64,000 nt of DNA from Akebia trifoliata (GCA_017979445.1 CM030709.1:1984001-2048000), one strand, 5' to 3'; positions 37,401 through 49,029 are shown, numbered from the stretch's first letter. Notes: generated by a model not told the origin, from the letters alone. A program made the numbers and translations.

Positions 37401-40400
37401 CCATTTTTTCTAAAGGGAGTTGGTTTTTTATTTTGGGGGTGAGGCTAAGAGAAAACACGTTAGAATTTTCCCTCTGACGAGAAAATCATTTTCCCTGGGG
37501 GCTGATTCAACAAATATTTCCCAGCTTGATCGGAAAATGTTTTTCCAAATTGCATTTCCCTTAGAAAACCATTTTCCTGCGCATTCTCTTATCCAGTCAT
37601 GCAAACCCTAGGAGAATTTTGTCACCTGTAATTCTGTCAGTGAAGGCAAGGCAATTATATGGTACATCTGTGTCGACACCCCATTTTTGCACAGTAATGA
37701 TTAGCTTAAACTTTTTATTTGACTTGGATTATTAGGATTCTGTTCCAGGAAAATCCAAACCTTTAACACTCTAATCCCCATCAATGGTCAAGATCCAAAA
37801 GACAAGCAATCACAACATGATTTGATCTTTAAATTGAACCAGGGGATCTTGTTGAGATGAGTCGGCATTCCATGATGTCCACAAAAGTCCTCTAAAGAAG
37901 AGATATTCGTTGGAAACTAACAACTGATGTTTTGGACTGACATGAATTCTCATGCTTGATTCTCATATTATCATGTGTAGTTAGAGGGTTTTCTCTTTTT
38001 ATATAGACCTTGATTGTGAATTATTTTTCTTGTTCAAATGCATTATTGTATTTTGATTTCACTTCGTGCTGAAGCCTATCTCTAAGATATTTATATTGTA
38101 TGTGTTAGGAGGAAGTTTGGGAAGTATCTGCGCAGCTGCTTGGTCTGGCACTTGGCATTCTAGTCCTGGTATGTCGCGTACCTTGTCAATCTTCCTTTCC
38201 TATGTTGTTTTATTGTCATGTTTCTTTCGCCTCTTTTTTTTTTTGATACCCCAACCTAGTTCCTGCTTAGATTTAATTAAGTTTTAGAGTCATAATTGCA
38301 GGATACACCTGGCCTTCAAACATCATATACAACGTTGGCACTCACATGGTTGAGTATGCGGCTGCTACACCTTTGGTTGCGTTATCAGTCACTTTCAGTT
38401 CTAAGCTTTAACACAGTAAGGATGTCTTATCTTATCCTAAAAGTCTGAGCACCTCTCTTGTTGAGAGATACTTCAGTCTTGATGTCCACCTGAACCAACA
38501 ATGCCTGCTTACAAGCACACCCATTTGAACGTGTGTACACATGGAATTTGTGGTCTGTGGCATAAGCTTTGAATGCTACTTATGGGTTTATTCTTGTTGG
38601 CTCTCTTTATTTTCCTGGCAGATAAATCTCAAACGTGCACGTATGCTTGTGAAATCACATGTTCTACACTCTACTGTTCCAGGTGCAATTTTATACCCAT
38701 TTTACTTATTGCCATTCTTCAGTTCTTCGTCTATTTTGTGGAACCCTACCTGATCGAACATGTTTGAAACAGGATATGCTGATTGCAATAGGAAAGAGAA
38801 TATTTTAGTCTGGCATAGATTCTTAAAGCCACACATTGTTTTTGGTGTACCGCTGGATGAAATAATTGGTGGGGAGAGATCTAGTTCCAAGGTACATTTT
38901 TGTCTTCCTAAATAGGGCAGTAGGGTACTATTTTTGGACAATGTTATCAAAGCCAGACCCTGACCCATGCTCATCCAATTAAAAGAATTTTGGCTCTTGC
39001 CAATAGGTAAGGCTTGGCCCTACCAAAACGACTCTTGAATCTTTGCTCTGTATTTTATGTAATATATTAAAAAACTTGAAGTTGGATGTGGCCAAAATAG
39101 CCATATTGGAAGCAAAAGCACTTTGAATGTTACCTGTAGATGCATCAGATATCCCAATGGTAGAACTTACCTTGAAACCATAACCACGAAGAAACTTATG
39201 CCATCCTTTCTTATCTAGTATGAGTTAGAAAATAGGGCTCGGTTTGAATTCTGATTTGTTTCAATGAGATTGCTTGATCAATGGGGTTTTCCATGGTGGA
39301 TCATAGGTTTTTAAAAATAGGGGTTTTGAATAGTTGGGAAATTGAAAATGGTCGTACCTACTTTCGCTGCATTTGTTTGAAAGGGGAATATGTGAGAAGT
39401 GTAGGTTTATTGTATCCAATCAAATTAGCACCAGATTTTTAAGACATAATTACAGACAAAAAAATTGAACAGGTAAGGTATACTCTCTCTTTGTAGTATT
39501 GCACTTCTTGCTTGTTTATGGTCCAAAATATACTCTCATGTAGCTTAACTTGAATTGGAACTATGAAGGAAGACGAAAATGCATTTTGGGAGGCATACCA
39601 TGGAGCTTGCTTATAATATACTGGTTTTGGTAACAGGTGAAAGCACTCCTGAAGTTATATGTGAGGGAGAAATATATTCTTGTTTTGAACCATCACCAGC
39701 AGACGGTGTTTATTTCATTCAAGGTATATGCTTCAGTCCATGCTTGCACTCTAATAGGGAATTTTGGTTGGTTTGGATGGAAGGGGGGAGCGTTGTCGCG
39801 ATTTTGAAATGCGAACTATTTACACTAACACTTTCCTTACTAACTTAGTAAGATTCTGAGCCTTGCGGCCGTTTTGCTCAAATGGATTACCACATTGGCA
39901 ATCCAACACCACAGCCCTCTTAAGATTTCATGGAAAAACTCAGATCCCAAAAAAAAAAAAAAAATTCAAAAAACAATTTTTTTGGACTTGATCCAAGGTT
40001 TTGAAAATGGATGGCTACAGAACTTCCACCTAACTCCCAAATTTAAAATTAAAATTCAATGGTGATACGTAACTTTTTTTGGATTTTCTTTTTCGAAGTC
40101 CATAGAATATTTTCCTCTACAACCCTGAAGCATCGGATCATGGTTTTTGATGCCATAAGTTGTGTCCAAGGACCCTTGGTAAACTTAATAAGGCTAGTCA
40201 GACTCAAAACTGTTTAAACCTGTGTTCCAGGTGGAAGCTACTAGTATGTCCATCTTGCGAAGCTTATGGCAAACTTATTGGCTCCATGAACATTATGAAG
40301 GATCTGACGATGCATTTGATCATCTTGAGAGAAGTCTCGTGGAGTTAGAAGAGAGGTTTGACAATTTCCTTCAACAGCTGGGGGAAGCTGGCTGGGATGT

Positions 40401-40461
40401 CCATCAGCTAAAGCTGAAAGTTCCTAACGAACTCTCCATCGAAGTCACCAGCAACCAGTGA
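34416..40461 (+). CDS. RUS5: ROOT UVB SENSITIVE 5-like protein (DUF647), 15 exons
   Basis: Exons: 34416-34552, 34636-34695, 34806-34960, 35401-35501, 35899-35957, 36147-36193, 36279-36357, 36450-36522, 37209-37298, 38109-38168, 38302-38415, 38622-38682, 38773-38891, 39637-39723, 40231-40461. This gives 490 residues, close to my memory of Arabidopsis RUS5 (At5g01510). The N-terminus (MPFPLQLSFPTFSF) looks like a plastid transit peptide. The DUF647 domain holds the family's conserved words: GFPGSVSDDYLEYM, AIRWVSKDGLGAIGRL, DDDPKQWRMYADFIGSAG, HFSISGNLGEVAAKEEVWE and INLKRARMLV. RUS family members act in UV-B responses, auxin transport and development; the molecular activity is unknown. Every intron is GT-AG except the first (34553-34635), which fits only as GC-AG: AAGAG|GC ... 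TTGCAG|A. That choice restores the frame exactly. Without it the gene would be frameshifted. Confidence 0.93.
35115..35215 (+). mobile_element. tRNA-derived SINE-like sequence in RUS5 intron 3
   Basis: An A-box-like CCAACTTGGTAAGTTGATTA (35121-35140) and a B-box-like GGGTTCAATACC (35168-35179) are spaced as in polymerase III promoters. CTGCCTTTGCCCACTAATTA follows, similar to sequence downstream of the B box in the SINE at 54.8 kb (CCACTAACCC). Confidence 0.5.
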
Positions 40462-42403
40462 ACGAAATGTTCTTTTCATTATAAGATGATCGAACGTTCC
40501 ATTAAATGGGAACTAAACCACCATTCAATAAGTTCCATTTAGGGGATTACCTCTGTCATGATGTTGCTGCATTGGGTGATCATCAACTGTTTTCCATCGG
40601 ACTGACCAGCTGGAAGAAGGGGACAGACGACTGCATAGAAATTCAAATCACTTCATGTTCTTATTGCTTATAAAAACTGCAACACCAATGAAGTATCCGT
40701 CTATATTTGTAAACAGAATGAATATGTAGTTTACATTAACAAAGCCTTATCCCAAAGATTTGGAGTCGGTTAAATGAATCTTATTCTTCCATTCCATTTT
40801 GACCCAAAGTCGAGTATTATATTAGTGAACGTGAGTTCATATCTGCTTTCACTATTCCTATCTATGTTCATATAGGTTTCTCTTGTTCTTTGAGGATCTT
40901 TTAACTTGAATAGTTCATCTAGTTGGGATTGTAATCTGCCTTTGTTGAACCTGCCTAAATCATGTTCTAGTTGACTATCTTAATTTATCATTTATTGGAG
41001 CTATGTATTTGTTATAGATTTTTTATTTCGTAATCTTTCCGTCTATTTATCTATCTCAAGATCCTTTTATGTGCTTCTTTCAATTTGTTAACAAGATGCT
41101 TCTTGATTGCCATCAGCTCCACAAGACATACAACCTTGTTTTAAGATGTCTTTTGAACGTAGCATTCCTTGACGGCAAATGTTGGAGTGACTTTAAGATT
41201 CACACCAATTCACACGTTGCCGATAAAGTTGTGCTGGAGTGACATTGAAATTGACATTGTTTCACACATTAGTGTGCACGTAATCATAGATGCTTCTCAC
41301 TCATATCTTGATGAAAATAATCCATGGTTTCGTACACACATCCACATCAGCAATGTGTGAAACGATGTCAATTTCAATGTTACTTCAACATTTTCCTTGC
41401 TTGCTATCGAGATACGAGTGCCACATCAGCAATGTGTGAATTTTAAAATCACTCTCAGCACGACTCCTCCTTGACTCCCCACTCCAAGCCCTTGACGACA
41501 AGGCCAATCATCACATCAGTGTTGACAGCTCAGAAAAAAAAAAAACAAAAAAAAAATGAAGAAAGCAAAGGGCTCAATGAATCAGATCATTAGTCATACA
41601 ATGGTAAAGTAGCATTCCATTTTCAATACCTTCAATCAAATAAAATGTGATAGAAATTCTAGAGAGTATCCAACAATCTCAAAGAGAGGAAAAGTAGAGC
41701 AACGGACAAGATTGAAATCTGGAAAATTGCTATATCTCAAAGACTCCAAACTCCCAGAAATAGTTGTCCTTATTGATTGGGTGCATGAGTGATGATCTCG
41801 CGTTGATTCCTTAAAACACACACCCGCACAATCGATACTTCGATACACTTCTCTTAACAAAGCCAAGCCATGGTGGAAATTTTCTTGTCCAAGAACCAAT
41901 TCTTGGGCCTACTTGTATGGCACTCAAGCTCAGGTCAGTCTTTTAACTCTTTTAGACACTTAAAACAACTAGGGTCATCTGATAGGACTAAATTGGTCCA
42001 GAAGAGGTCACCCCAAGATTATGCTAATTCTTGGGAGATTTACATATGAAGTGGGGTGGCGTTAGCAAAAGTTAGTGCAGCAATAGAATCTCTTTATTTT
42101 TAAGAGGCACCCATTGCATTATACATTAAGTAATTCTCATATACAATGAAAACAACCAAGAAGAACAATGCCGTCTAGCCCTAATTGGAGAGTAATCAAT
42201 GGTAGGTCCTCATGATTGCTCGACTTACGAATTTATTTCCATCTGCTCATGATTAGGAGGGGAAAGCTCTCTATAAACTTGTTACTACTTTTACCTTATC
42301 AAATTCATCGTTCCAATATGTTAAAATTCACACAATCTTAACCTAAAAACTACATGGAAATATCAACCTTTTAGTCTCCACTGTTTGATGAAAATTACAT
42401 TAT
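40462..42403. other. Intergenic region between RUS5 and the PPR gene (convergent)
   Basis: Both neighbouring genes end into this 1.9 kb. The first part is the RUS5 3' flank, with a LINE-like tail at about 40742-40780 (TTATCCCAAAGATTTGGAGT). A nested inverted repeat spans 41180-41460. A block at about 41470-41600 is repeated at about 49030-49165. No coding region is supported. Confidence 0.5.
41180..41460. mobile_element. Nested inverted-repeat (foldback) element
   Basis: Inner arms GTGACATTGAAATTGACATT (about 41239) and its inverse near 41384 flank a 70-bp loop. Outer arms GGAGTGACTTTAAGATTCAC (41184) and its inverse AAAATCACTCTCAG (about 41445-41458) enclose the whole. Both arm sets share the core TTTCACACATTG / CAATGTGTGAA, so the structure looks like one foldback inserted into or duplicated within another. 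A diverged single relative lies at 9.78-9.87 kb. Confidence 0.7.
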
Positions 42404-44686
42404 TCACCAATAATCCTTACAAGAACATGAACCATGTCTGAAATGGTGGAAACGTGTTCGATCCCTAACAATCACTTCTCTATCATAAACTTTAGATATC
42501 AACTTTGCTGCTCGGTGACAGTCAACACACATTCGAAGGTTCTTCACTATTCTAATTGTGACAACCGGTCCCGAACTGATCAGTCCAAAGGCGATTGCCA
42601 ACTTCTCACTATGCTGGTAAAGTGACGTCTCTTTCTCCTCTTCCCCTATATCGAGCAAGACCTCTGATGTATCAGGCACATAACCCGCAAACTTCAAGTC
42701 TCGAGCCATTTCATCCAACTTTAAGTAGATCTCATTACATTGAGAGTGGGATCTGTCTCCAGCTACAAATTCATGGACTACACCATTCATCTCTATCAAA
42801 CTACATCCTGGGGTCTTCTTGATTCCCCTATCCATCATAATCTTTCGAACCTTACGTACGTCTTCCCATCTATTACAGGCTGCATATATATTAGATAGTA
42901 GAACGTAGACAGCTCCATTTTCAGGCTCTAACTCAAGAATTCGCTTAGCAGCCATTTGTGCTAGTTCTGCCTCTTTATGAACTCTACAAGCACTGAGAAG
43001 AGCTCCCCAAACAATGGAGTTCGGCTTCATCGGCATGTTGTTTATAATCTCTTGGGCTTCTCTTAGTTGCCCGGCTCGACCAAGAAGGTCAACCATGCAT
43101 CCGTAGTGTGCCACATTGGGCTTGATCCCATGTTCGGTGATCATGCTAACGAAGTATTTCTTTCCCTTTTCTACCATTCCTCCATGTGTGCAAGCACAGA
43201 GAACGCCTATATAGGTTACCTCATCCGGTGCTCTCGAAGCTCTTAACATATTATCGAACAGATCAAGAGCTTCTTCTCCGTGTCCATTCACAGCTAGACC
43301 AACAATCATGGCAGTCCATGTAAATTTGTCTTTCCGAGGCATATCTTCAAAGATTTTCAGCGCTTTTTCAACACTCCCACATTTAGAGTACATGTCTATT
43401 AGTGCATTTCCCACAAATACATCTTTCTTGATCTTGTTCTTGTCAATGTAAAACCTAATCCACTCCCCTACATTGAGTGCTCCAAGATGAGCACAAGCTG
43501 TGAGTATGCTAACCATTGTGAACTCATCAGGTCTGATATTTGCGGCTTGCATTTCACGAAAAATCCCCAATGCCTCTTTGAAACAGTTTGTCCTTAGATA
43601 CCCATCAATCATGGCTGTCCACAAGACATTATCTCTTTCAGGCATTTTGTCAAAAAATTCTCGAGCTCGATCAACTTGCCCTAAATTTGTAAAACCCGTA
43701 ACCATGGCAGTCCAAGTAATTACATCTCTGAATTTCATATTCTCAAACAACGGAAGTGCCACATCCATTTCCCCGCACGCTGCATACATATCAATCAAAG
43801 CATTTTCCAATATCAAATTTTGTTCGATCTTGAAACCTTTGACATACTGATGAACCCTCTTGCCAGTTTCTAAATCCTTCAACTTGGCACAAGCCGATAA
43901 CACCAAAACAAGGGTAACTGAAGTAGGTTCTACCTTCGACCTCTCCAACTCATTGAAAAGCTTACGTGATTCTCTGAATAACTTGCTCCTGTTATAACCA
44001 GAAATCATGGAATTCCAAGAAATCACATCTCTTTGAGAGATCTTATCAAAAACTTCACGGGCAACATCAAGTTGACCGCAAAGAGAGTACAAATGGATCA
44101 AAGCATTTTGGACAAAAACATTAGAATTGAACCCAAACTTAAGAATCTGGGCATGTAATTCTTTCCCACAGTTCAACGCGAACTCTCGGGGAAAAGCCTT
44201 TAACAAGTAAGGGAAGGTGTAATGGTCAGGCTTGACACCCCTCTCTAACATTTCCATGTAAATCAAAACTGCATTTTTTGGGGCATTTCTTCGAGAATAG
44301 CCTCGAATTAAAGTATTCCAAATAAAGAGATTGGGTTCTTGAATTCTGTTGAACATAATATGAGCGTAATCCATATCACCCAGTTCATGGTTGCAACAAA
44401 AGGCAATGATTCGACTCTGCACGATTGGGTCATGGATAATGCCAATTCGGATCATTTGGGAGTGAATTTGTTTGAGATGTTTCATGGATTTACAATTCTC
44501 TAAGGGACAGACTGATTGATTGTTTTCAGGAGACAGGTGAAGATGGGTAGTGATGGTGGGTGGAGAAATAGGGGTTGAAGTGAGAGAAGCCATGAAGATC
44601 ATCTTTCTATGGCTTGAAACAGAAGATGTTAACAAGATTATTGATGAATGAAGAAAATGTGTTTTGAAAGGTACTAAAGATTGCAT
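42404..44686 (-). CDS. DYW-type pentatricopeptide repeat protein (At3g15930-like)
   Basis: A single 760-codon exon without introns, typical of plant PPR genes. A short N-terminal targeting region precedes tandem PLS-type PPR motifs, for example DVISWNSMISGYN, DVITWTAMVTGFTN and DKFTWTAMIVGLAVNG. An E region follows (VWGALLSACRVHKEAEL ... KKTPGCSLIE). The C-terminal DYW deaminase domain has the zinc-site HSE at about 692-694, CVDC at 720-723, and ends CSCKDYW. Such proteins bind one or a few organelle transcripts and direct C-to-U RNA editing in mitochondria or plastids; the target here is unknown. Repeat phrasing reminds me of Arabidopsis At3g15930. The first ATG is at 44686, and an in-frame ATG at 44593 (MASLTSTPISPPT) may be the true start. 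All catalytic residues look intact. Confidence 0.95.
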   Translation of the reverse strand: MQSLVPFKTHFLHSSIILLTSSVSSHRKMIFMASLTSTPISPPTITTHLHLSPENNQSVCPLENCKSMKHLKQIHSQMIRIGIIHDPIVQSRIIAFCCNHELGDMDYAHIMFNRIQEPNLFIWNTLIRGYSRRNAPKNAVLIYMEMLERGVKPDHYTFPYLLKAFPREFALNCGKELHAQILKFGFNSNVFVQNALIHLYSLCGQLDVAREVFDKISQRDVISWNSMISGYNRSKLFRESRKLFNELERSKVEPTSVTLVLVLSACAKLKDLETGKRVHQYVKGFKIEQNLILENALIDMYAACGEMDVALPLFENMKFRDVITWTAMVTGFTNLGQVDRAREFFDKMPERDNVLWTAMIDGYLRTNCFKEALGIFREMQAANIRPDEFTMVSILTACAHLGALNVGEWIRFYIDKNKIKKDVFVGNALIDMYSKCGSVEKALKIFEDMPRKDKFTWTAMIVGLAVNGHGEEALDLFDNMLRASRAPDEVTYIGVLCACTHGGMVEKGKKYFVSMITEHGIKPNVAHYGCMVDLLGRAGQLREAQEIINNMPMKPNSIVWGALLSACRVHKEAELAQMAAKRILELEPENGAVYVLLSNIYAACNRWEDVRKVRKIMMDRGIKKTPGCSLIEMNGVVHEFVAGDRSHSQCNEIYLKLDEMARDLKFAGYVPDTSEVLLDIGEEEKETSLYQHSEKLAIAFGLISSGPVVTIRIVKNLRMCVDCHRAAKLISKVYDREVIVRDRTRFHHFRHGSCSCKDYW

Positions 44687-45347
44687 AAAAGGAACTTAAG
44701 AGATCTCATGTGTAATAGTGTTCTCCAGTGTTTGGTTATGATAGCCGTTGTCAATATTTGAATTACAGTTGGTAGTCAAGGATACTCCCGCCAAATAATT
44801 ATTCAGAGCGACCTGCACTTTATGCACCCAAAAAAATGACAAAATTTTAAGAACTTTATAAAAATGGTTAATTTTTAATATTGAAATTTAATTTGAATTT
44901 TTTAGAGTTAGGTGCTCATCCATTATCAATGCCTTGTAATTTATTTATTTATTTATTTTTAATTTTATAAATTTGTAATTTGTAATTTTTTGGGTAAATT
45001 CCTAAATAATTATCGAAGTTTTCAAAAATACCGAAGGTGTTATATGTGTTGAACAACCACCATGTAACATTGACAAAATGTTATCAAATTGTCCACATTA
45101 CGTAATGACTTTGTCCACATTAACAACATTTCAAAAATATTGAAAACTTTTGTAATTATTTGAAGATTAATTTTATTTTTTTTAATATTTAATCTTTGCT
45201 ATAAATTCTAGAGGGGTTGTGTTATTTGTTCAATGGGACAATCCATGTGGATTCTATGACCCTTTGTAAGATCTAGGCTGGTCCAACTCTATTTCACTTT
45301 TTCTAATATTTTATTTTCCCTTTATTGATGTTTTGAAAAAGAGTCGC

Positions 45348-45508
45348 GATAATCTAACTCCCTCACGTGGCATACTCAAAATATGGGGATGCACAATTGT
45401 GAATCCTGAGGCATGAAGTCTATGATTCTAGCACATGCCACGTCGGGAGAGTATTTTGAGTGTGCCACTTGGGGGTGTCAGATTATCTTTACTCATTGAA
45501 AAAATGCA
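45348..45508. mobile_element. Foldback MITE (family A-like, copy 3)
   Basis: The left arm GATAATCTAACTCCCTCACG with TGGCATACTCAAAATATGGG is the inverse of the right arm (GCCACGTCGGGAGAGTATTT ... GTCAGATTATC). The arms are clear but the central core is more diverged than in the other copies. Confidence 0.6.
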
Positions 45509-47659
45509 TTATATCAAGTTGTATTTTTAATCCTAGAAATGAAATCTTGAAATTTCTTTTTGAGTGGTTCTAAGCTGATCCAAAAACGACCGTCATTGAT
45601 GTGGTATTGGGCATGGAACTATAGAATTTTTTTCTTCAAGATATCATGAAAAAAAAAAAAAATTCAATGGTTACCTACACATTGCTACACCAGGCAATGT
45701 TTTTTTAGAGTTATTTTAGCACTTCTTTTTAATGGGAATAACTGTGAAGGTAATGTTTTGACCCAAAATATCTTAACTAAGAAGGTAAGAAGTGGTTGGA
45801 TGTGCTCCCCAAGTTGTGACTTTGAATCTCTATATGCCCCTCCACCAAAAGGTGGCTACTTAATATCTTCACGTGATAGGGTAGGATGGTGAGTGTGGTC
45901 CGGGGATTAGTCTTGTTGGAAAGGTTGGTCTTTGGGTCGGGCAAAGCCTGATGGCCTAAAGGCTGGCCCGTTACCACGGGGATCACCTTTTTATTAAAAA
46001 AAATTAAATAAATAAAAAATCTTACTATAACCATCCATGGACTTAACCAGGTCACCAAGATGACACCTCCACTATTGAATGATAGTTGGTGAGTGTTCTT
46101 CTGTCATCTGAAATTTTTTTGACTACAAATTCATTAGTTTTTTTAGCTATTAAATCATCATGAAAAGGCATGTGACAGAATCTTTTCTACTTTTAATGTG
46201 AAACAATTATTAATATTTTTATTTTTGTAAGGTATTATTTCATTGATTATTTGCCTTTCAAAAAGACTTCAAAAAAGAAGTTATGTTATACTAAAAGATT
46301 TTATTTGAAAATTGTAGGTAAAAAGAAATTACCTCACTCCCCAGAGTCATATCTAGAAGGTCATTACATTCCCGTTCCTGCAAAAAGTCTCTTATTTGTG
46401 AGGGTTTATCAAATTAAGACCTTCCGACAATCAACTTAGCAAAAAATCAAGAAGGAATAAATTAAAGCATTAGACAAAAGTCCCTTACCTATGTGTGGAT
46501 ACCTGTATTTATAGATTTTTAGAGTTCTTCTTAGATTGGTAGCTTTCTTCTTTGAAAATCTTATGCATATCTCTCAATCTCCCCTTGAATTAAGATATTT
46601 TATCTTTAATTTGTTTCTTCCGTGATAAATCCTAATTTTTGCTTATGTTAATTCCTTCTACATTGATCTAATAATCTCATTCTATTTAAGATCATGTAGA
46701 TCTTAGGAAATCTTTCGCTTTAAGTCTACTCTTATTTCATTCGTAATAATTGATCTTTCCTCTATGAACTAAGCTTTGGGCCATGTTAAGCCGAGTGCTT
46801 CAAGTTCTTACACGTTGCTTAATTGAGTCCCTTAAGGAGTCAGCTAAAGTAAGGAATTGATGTCTCAGCTGAACCTCTATCTTGTTGAATGATCCCACCT
46901 ACTTTAAAGAAGAAACGTATGTCTCTTCTGATTCAACCTTGCATTGCCTTAGTGGTCACGTTAAGGTGTCTTATTGGTTCACGCCATCAAACGTAATTAT
47001 GTCCTGACAATCGGTACGTTAAACTAATTCTTGAAAATTACATTGAGTATGCTCACAAGGTAACAAGCCTTTCTATAATCAATTTTATAATTTTTGACTT
47101 TCCTCCCAAGAACATATTCTTAACTATATTGCATTCGTTCTTCTACTAGATGATACTGTGAACTAGTACAAAGTGAATTAGTTCATAGAATGATTCACAC
47201 TGGGTTCATGAAACACAACAAACTTGTAGTCATGTACTAATCAATATGCGAACCCAACCATTTTGGTTTGATGAATTGTCATTGGGTTCAACAAACCAAG
47301 AAACGAATGATCTCTGCCTACCCCTATGAACCAGATTCGTTTTGGAGGGGTGAACCAAGAATCCAAATTCGAATCAATGGACCAGGTAAAATAGGGTGAA
47401 CTTCCATTGTCCTTAGCGCCTTCTACATGCACCTTGTCACATGTTATGGGTACCATGAATGGTCTTTGTTGCACGTCCTGAAGCATCAAGTTGAGTTTAT
47501 TTTATTTTCTAACTTATTAGGGCTATTTCGTGGTGCTAATTTCAAATTGAATTAACTAGTTTTTGCATTTATACATCTCACTATCCTCATTTCAGAAACA
47601 CTCCTTCGATGTGATTGCTATGCATAGTCACCTTACTATATTTTTATTTTTATTTTTTA

Positions 47660-47765
47660 TATGTAAAAGGTTAGTGGTCAGTGAGATGGAGTTGACTTCA
47701 AGGGGTTGAATCTAGGACGTGAGAACAACACTCCACATGTCTTACCAACTTAGCCAAGTTGACAC
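47660..47765 (-). mobile_element. tRNA-derived SINE in the NUP88 partial copy
   Basis: On the minus strand an A-box-like AACTTGGCTAAGTTGGTAAG (about 47741-47760) and a B-box-like AGATTCAACCCCT (47701-47713) are followed by a segment ending in an AT-rich tail. The same SINE sits in NUP88 intron 7 at 57.8 kb and a plus-strand relative lies at 54.8 kb. Confidence 0.6.
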
Positions 47766-47859
47766 TTTAGTTACTTTTCTAAAGTTTCATTCCTTGTGTT
47801 CTATCTTGGTCAATATTTTGAAATTCCGGGTTCCATGGCATTACTCTAAAGTTATACTT

Positions 47860-47930
47860 TTGCATCTACTCCTTATTGGTCTTATCAACCAATACTACAT
47901 TATCTGCAAACAACATACACCATACACCAT
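47860..47930 (-). pseudogene. RTE-type LINE reverse transcriptase remnant
   Basis: Translated on the minus strand, 47869-47922 reads WCMLFADNVVLVDKTNKE before a stop. This resembles the active-site block of plant non-LTR (RTE-type) reverse transcriptases, where FADD is usual; here the second aspartate is asparagine. Only this short piece is recognisable. Confidence 0.6.
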
Positions 47931-48390
47931 ACACATGTTGATGTACCATGTCTCGATACATAGGAAGGATAAATTATTAGGATTGTTCTGTTGACAATAT
48001 TATATGAATTTTGGAGGGAACCAGTGCATAGTTGAATCATTGTCTTTTATTAACAGTCCTTGAACCTCATCTCCTACATTTCTCATGTTTTAATGTCATA
48101 ACTGTTCGAACTCATTGTTTCATAAAAAAATAATATATTTTTAGCATCTCAATCGAGTTTTGAAGACTCCATTCCGTTAGAAAGGATTTAAGAAAGAGGA
48201 AGAAGTCATTTTCAAGGGCTTTTTCACTTTTTCTCTTAGTTTTTGGATGAAAATCGATCAAAATGTTTATTTTGGGTTGAAATCATGTAGACAAGTTGTT
48301 ATCTCAAATTTTTAGTCGATCTTTTCATGTATTTTAGTTGAAAAAATTCAAAAATTAAATATTAATGGATTTTACTAGTGTCTGGTTCAC

Positions 48391-49019
48391 CACTTTTAAT
48401 TTAAAAAATGGTGAACTCGATAGTAAATACAAAGCATTGATATTGACAGTAAATAGTGGTGAGTTCAATGGTAAAAATTATATACTCAACACTAAATAAA
48501 AAAGTGTTGAGTTCAACAATAAATAAAAAGTGGTAAATTCGACGGTGAATAAAAAAGCAATGACTTCACCAATAATGGCTAATGAGGGACCATTTAAAAA
48601 GTTTACTAAATATCCTATTAAGCTACAGTCCAAAATTTAGGGATTATTTAGAAATAAATCCCCTCTTTAGGGTCTATTTAAGTATTTTTCCCACTTTTAA
48701 TTTAAAAAATGGTGAACTCGATAGTAAATACAAAGCATTGATATTGACAGTAAATAAAAAGTGGTGAACTTGACAGTAAATAGTGGTGAGTTCAATGGTA
48801 AAAATTATATACTCAACACTAAATAAAAAAGCGTTGAGTTCAACAATAAATAAAAAGTGGTAAATTCGACAGTGAATAAAAAAGCAATGACTTCACCAAT
48901 AATGGCTAATGAGGGACCATTTAAAAAGTTTACTAAATATCCTATTAAGCTACAGTCCAAAATTTAGGGATTATTTAGAAATAAATCCCCTCTTTAGGGT
49001 CTATTTAAGTATTTTTCCC
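48391..49019. repeat. Tandem duplication, unit ~301 bp
   Basis: CACTTTTAATTTAAAAAATG at 48391 and again at 48692 starts two copies that run to ATTTTTCCCA-like ends. The second copy has about 27 extra bases (AAAAAGTGGTGAACTTGACA region). Each unit also contains short internal repeats around AGTGGTGA and GTTCAA words. It has no coding potential. Confidence 0.9.
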
Positions 49020-49029
49020 ATTTTAAGAT

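Larger units (their letters stand above)
47020..48040. repeat. Partial copy of NUP88 exon 7 end and intron 7
   Basis: From about 47020 (CTTGAAAATTACATTGAGTA, matching the last codons of NUP88 exon 7 at about 57165) the sequence follows the first 870 bp of intron 7, ending near ATATGAATTTTGGAGGGAAC (compare 58033). Similarity is high throughout, with scattered substitutions. The exon part is too short to code for anything. Because intron sequence is included, the copy was made from DNA, not from mRNA. The copy contains a 102-bp segment that intron 7 lacks. Confidence 0.85.

Noticed and set aside
45777..46058. Possible gene or SINE on the minus strand
   Set aside because: It has no domain. A weak B-box-like word and a CCACCAAAAGGTGG hairpin are present but no clear A box, so I left it unclassified.
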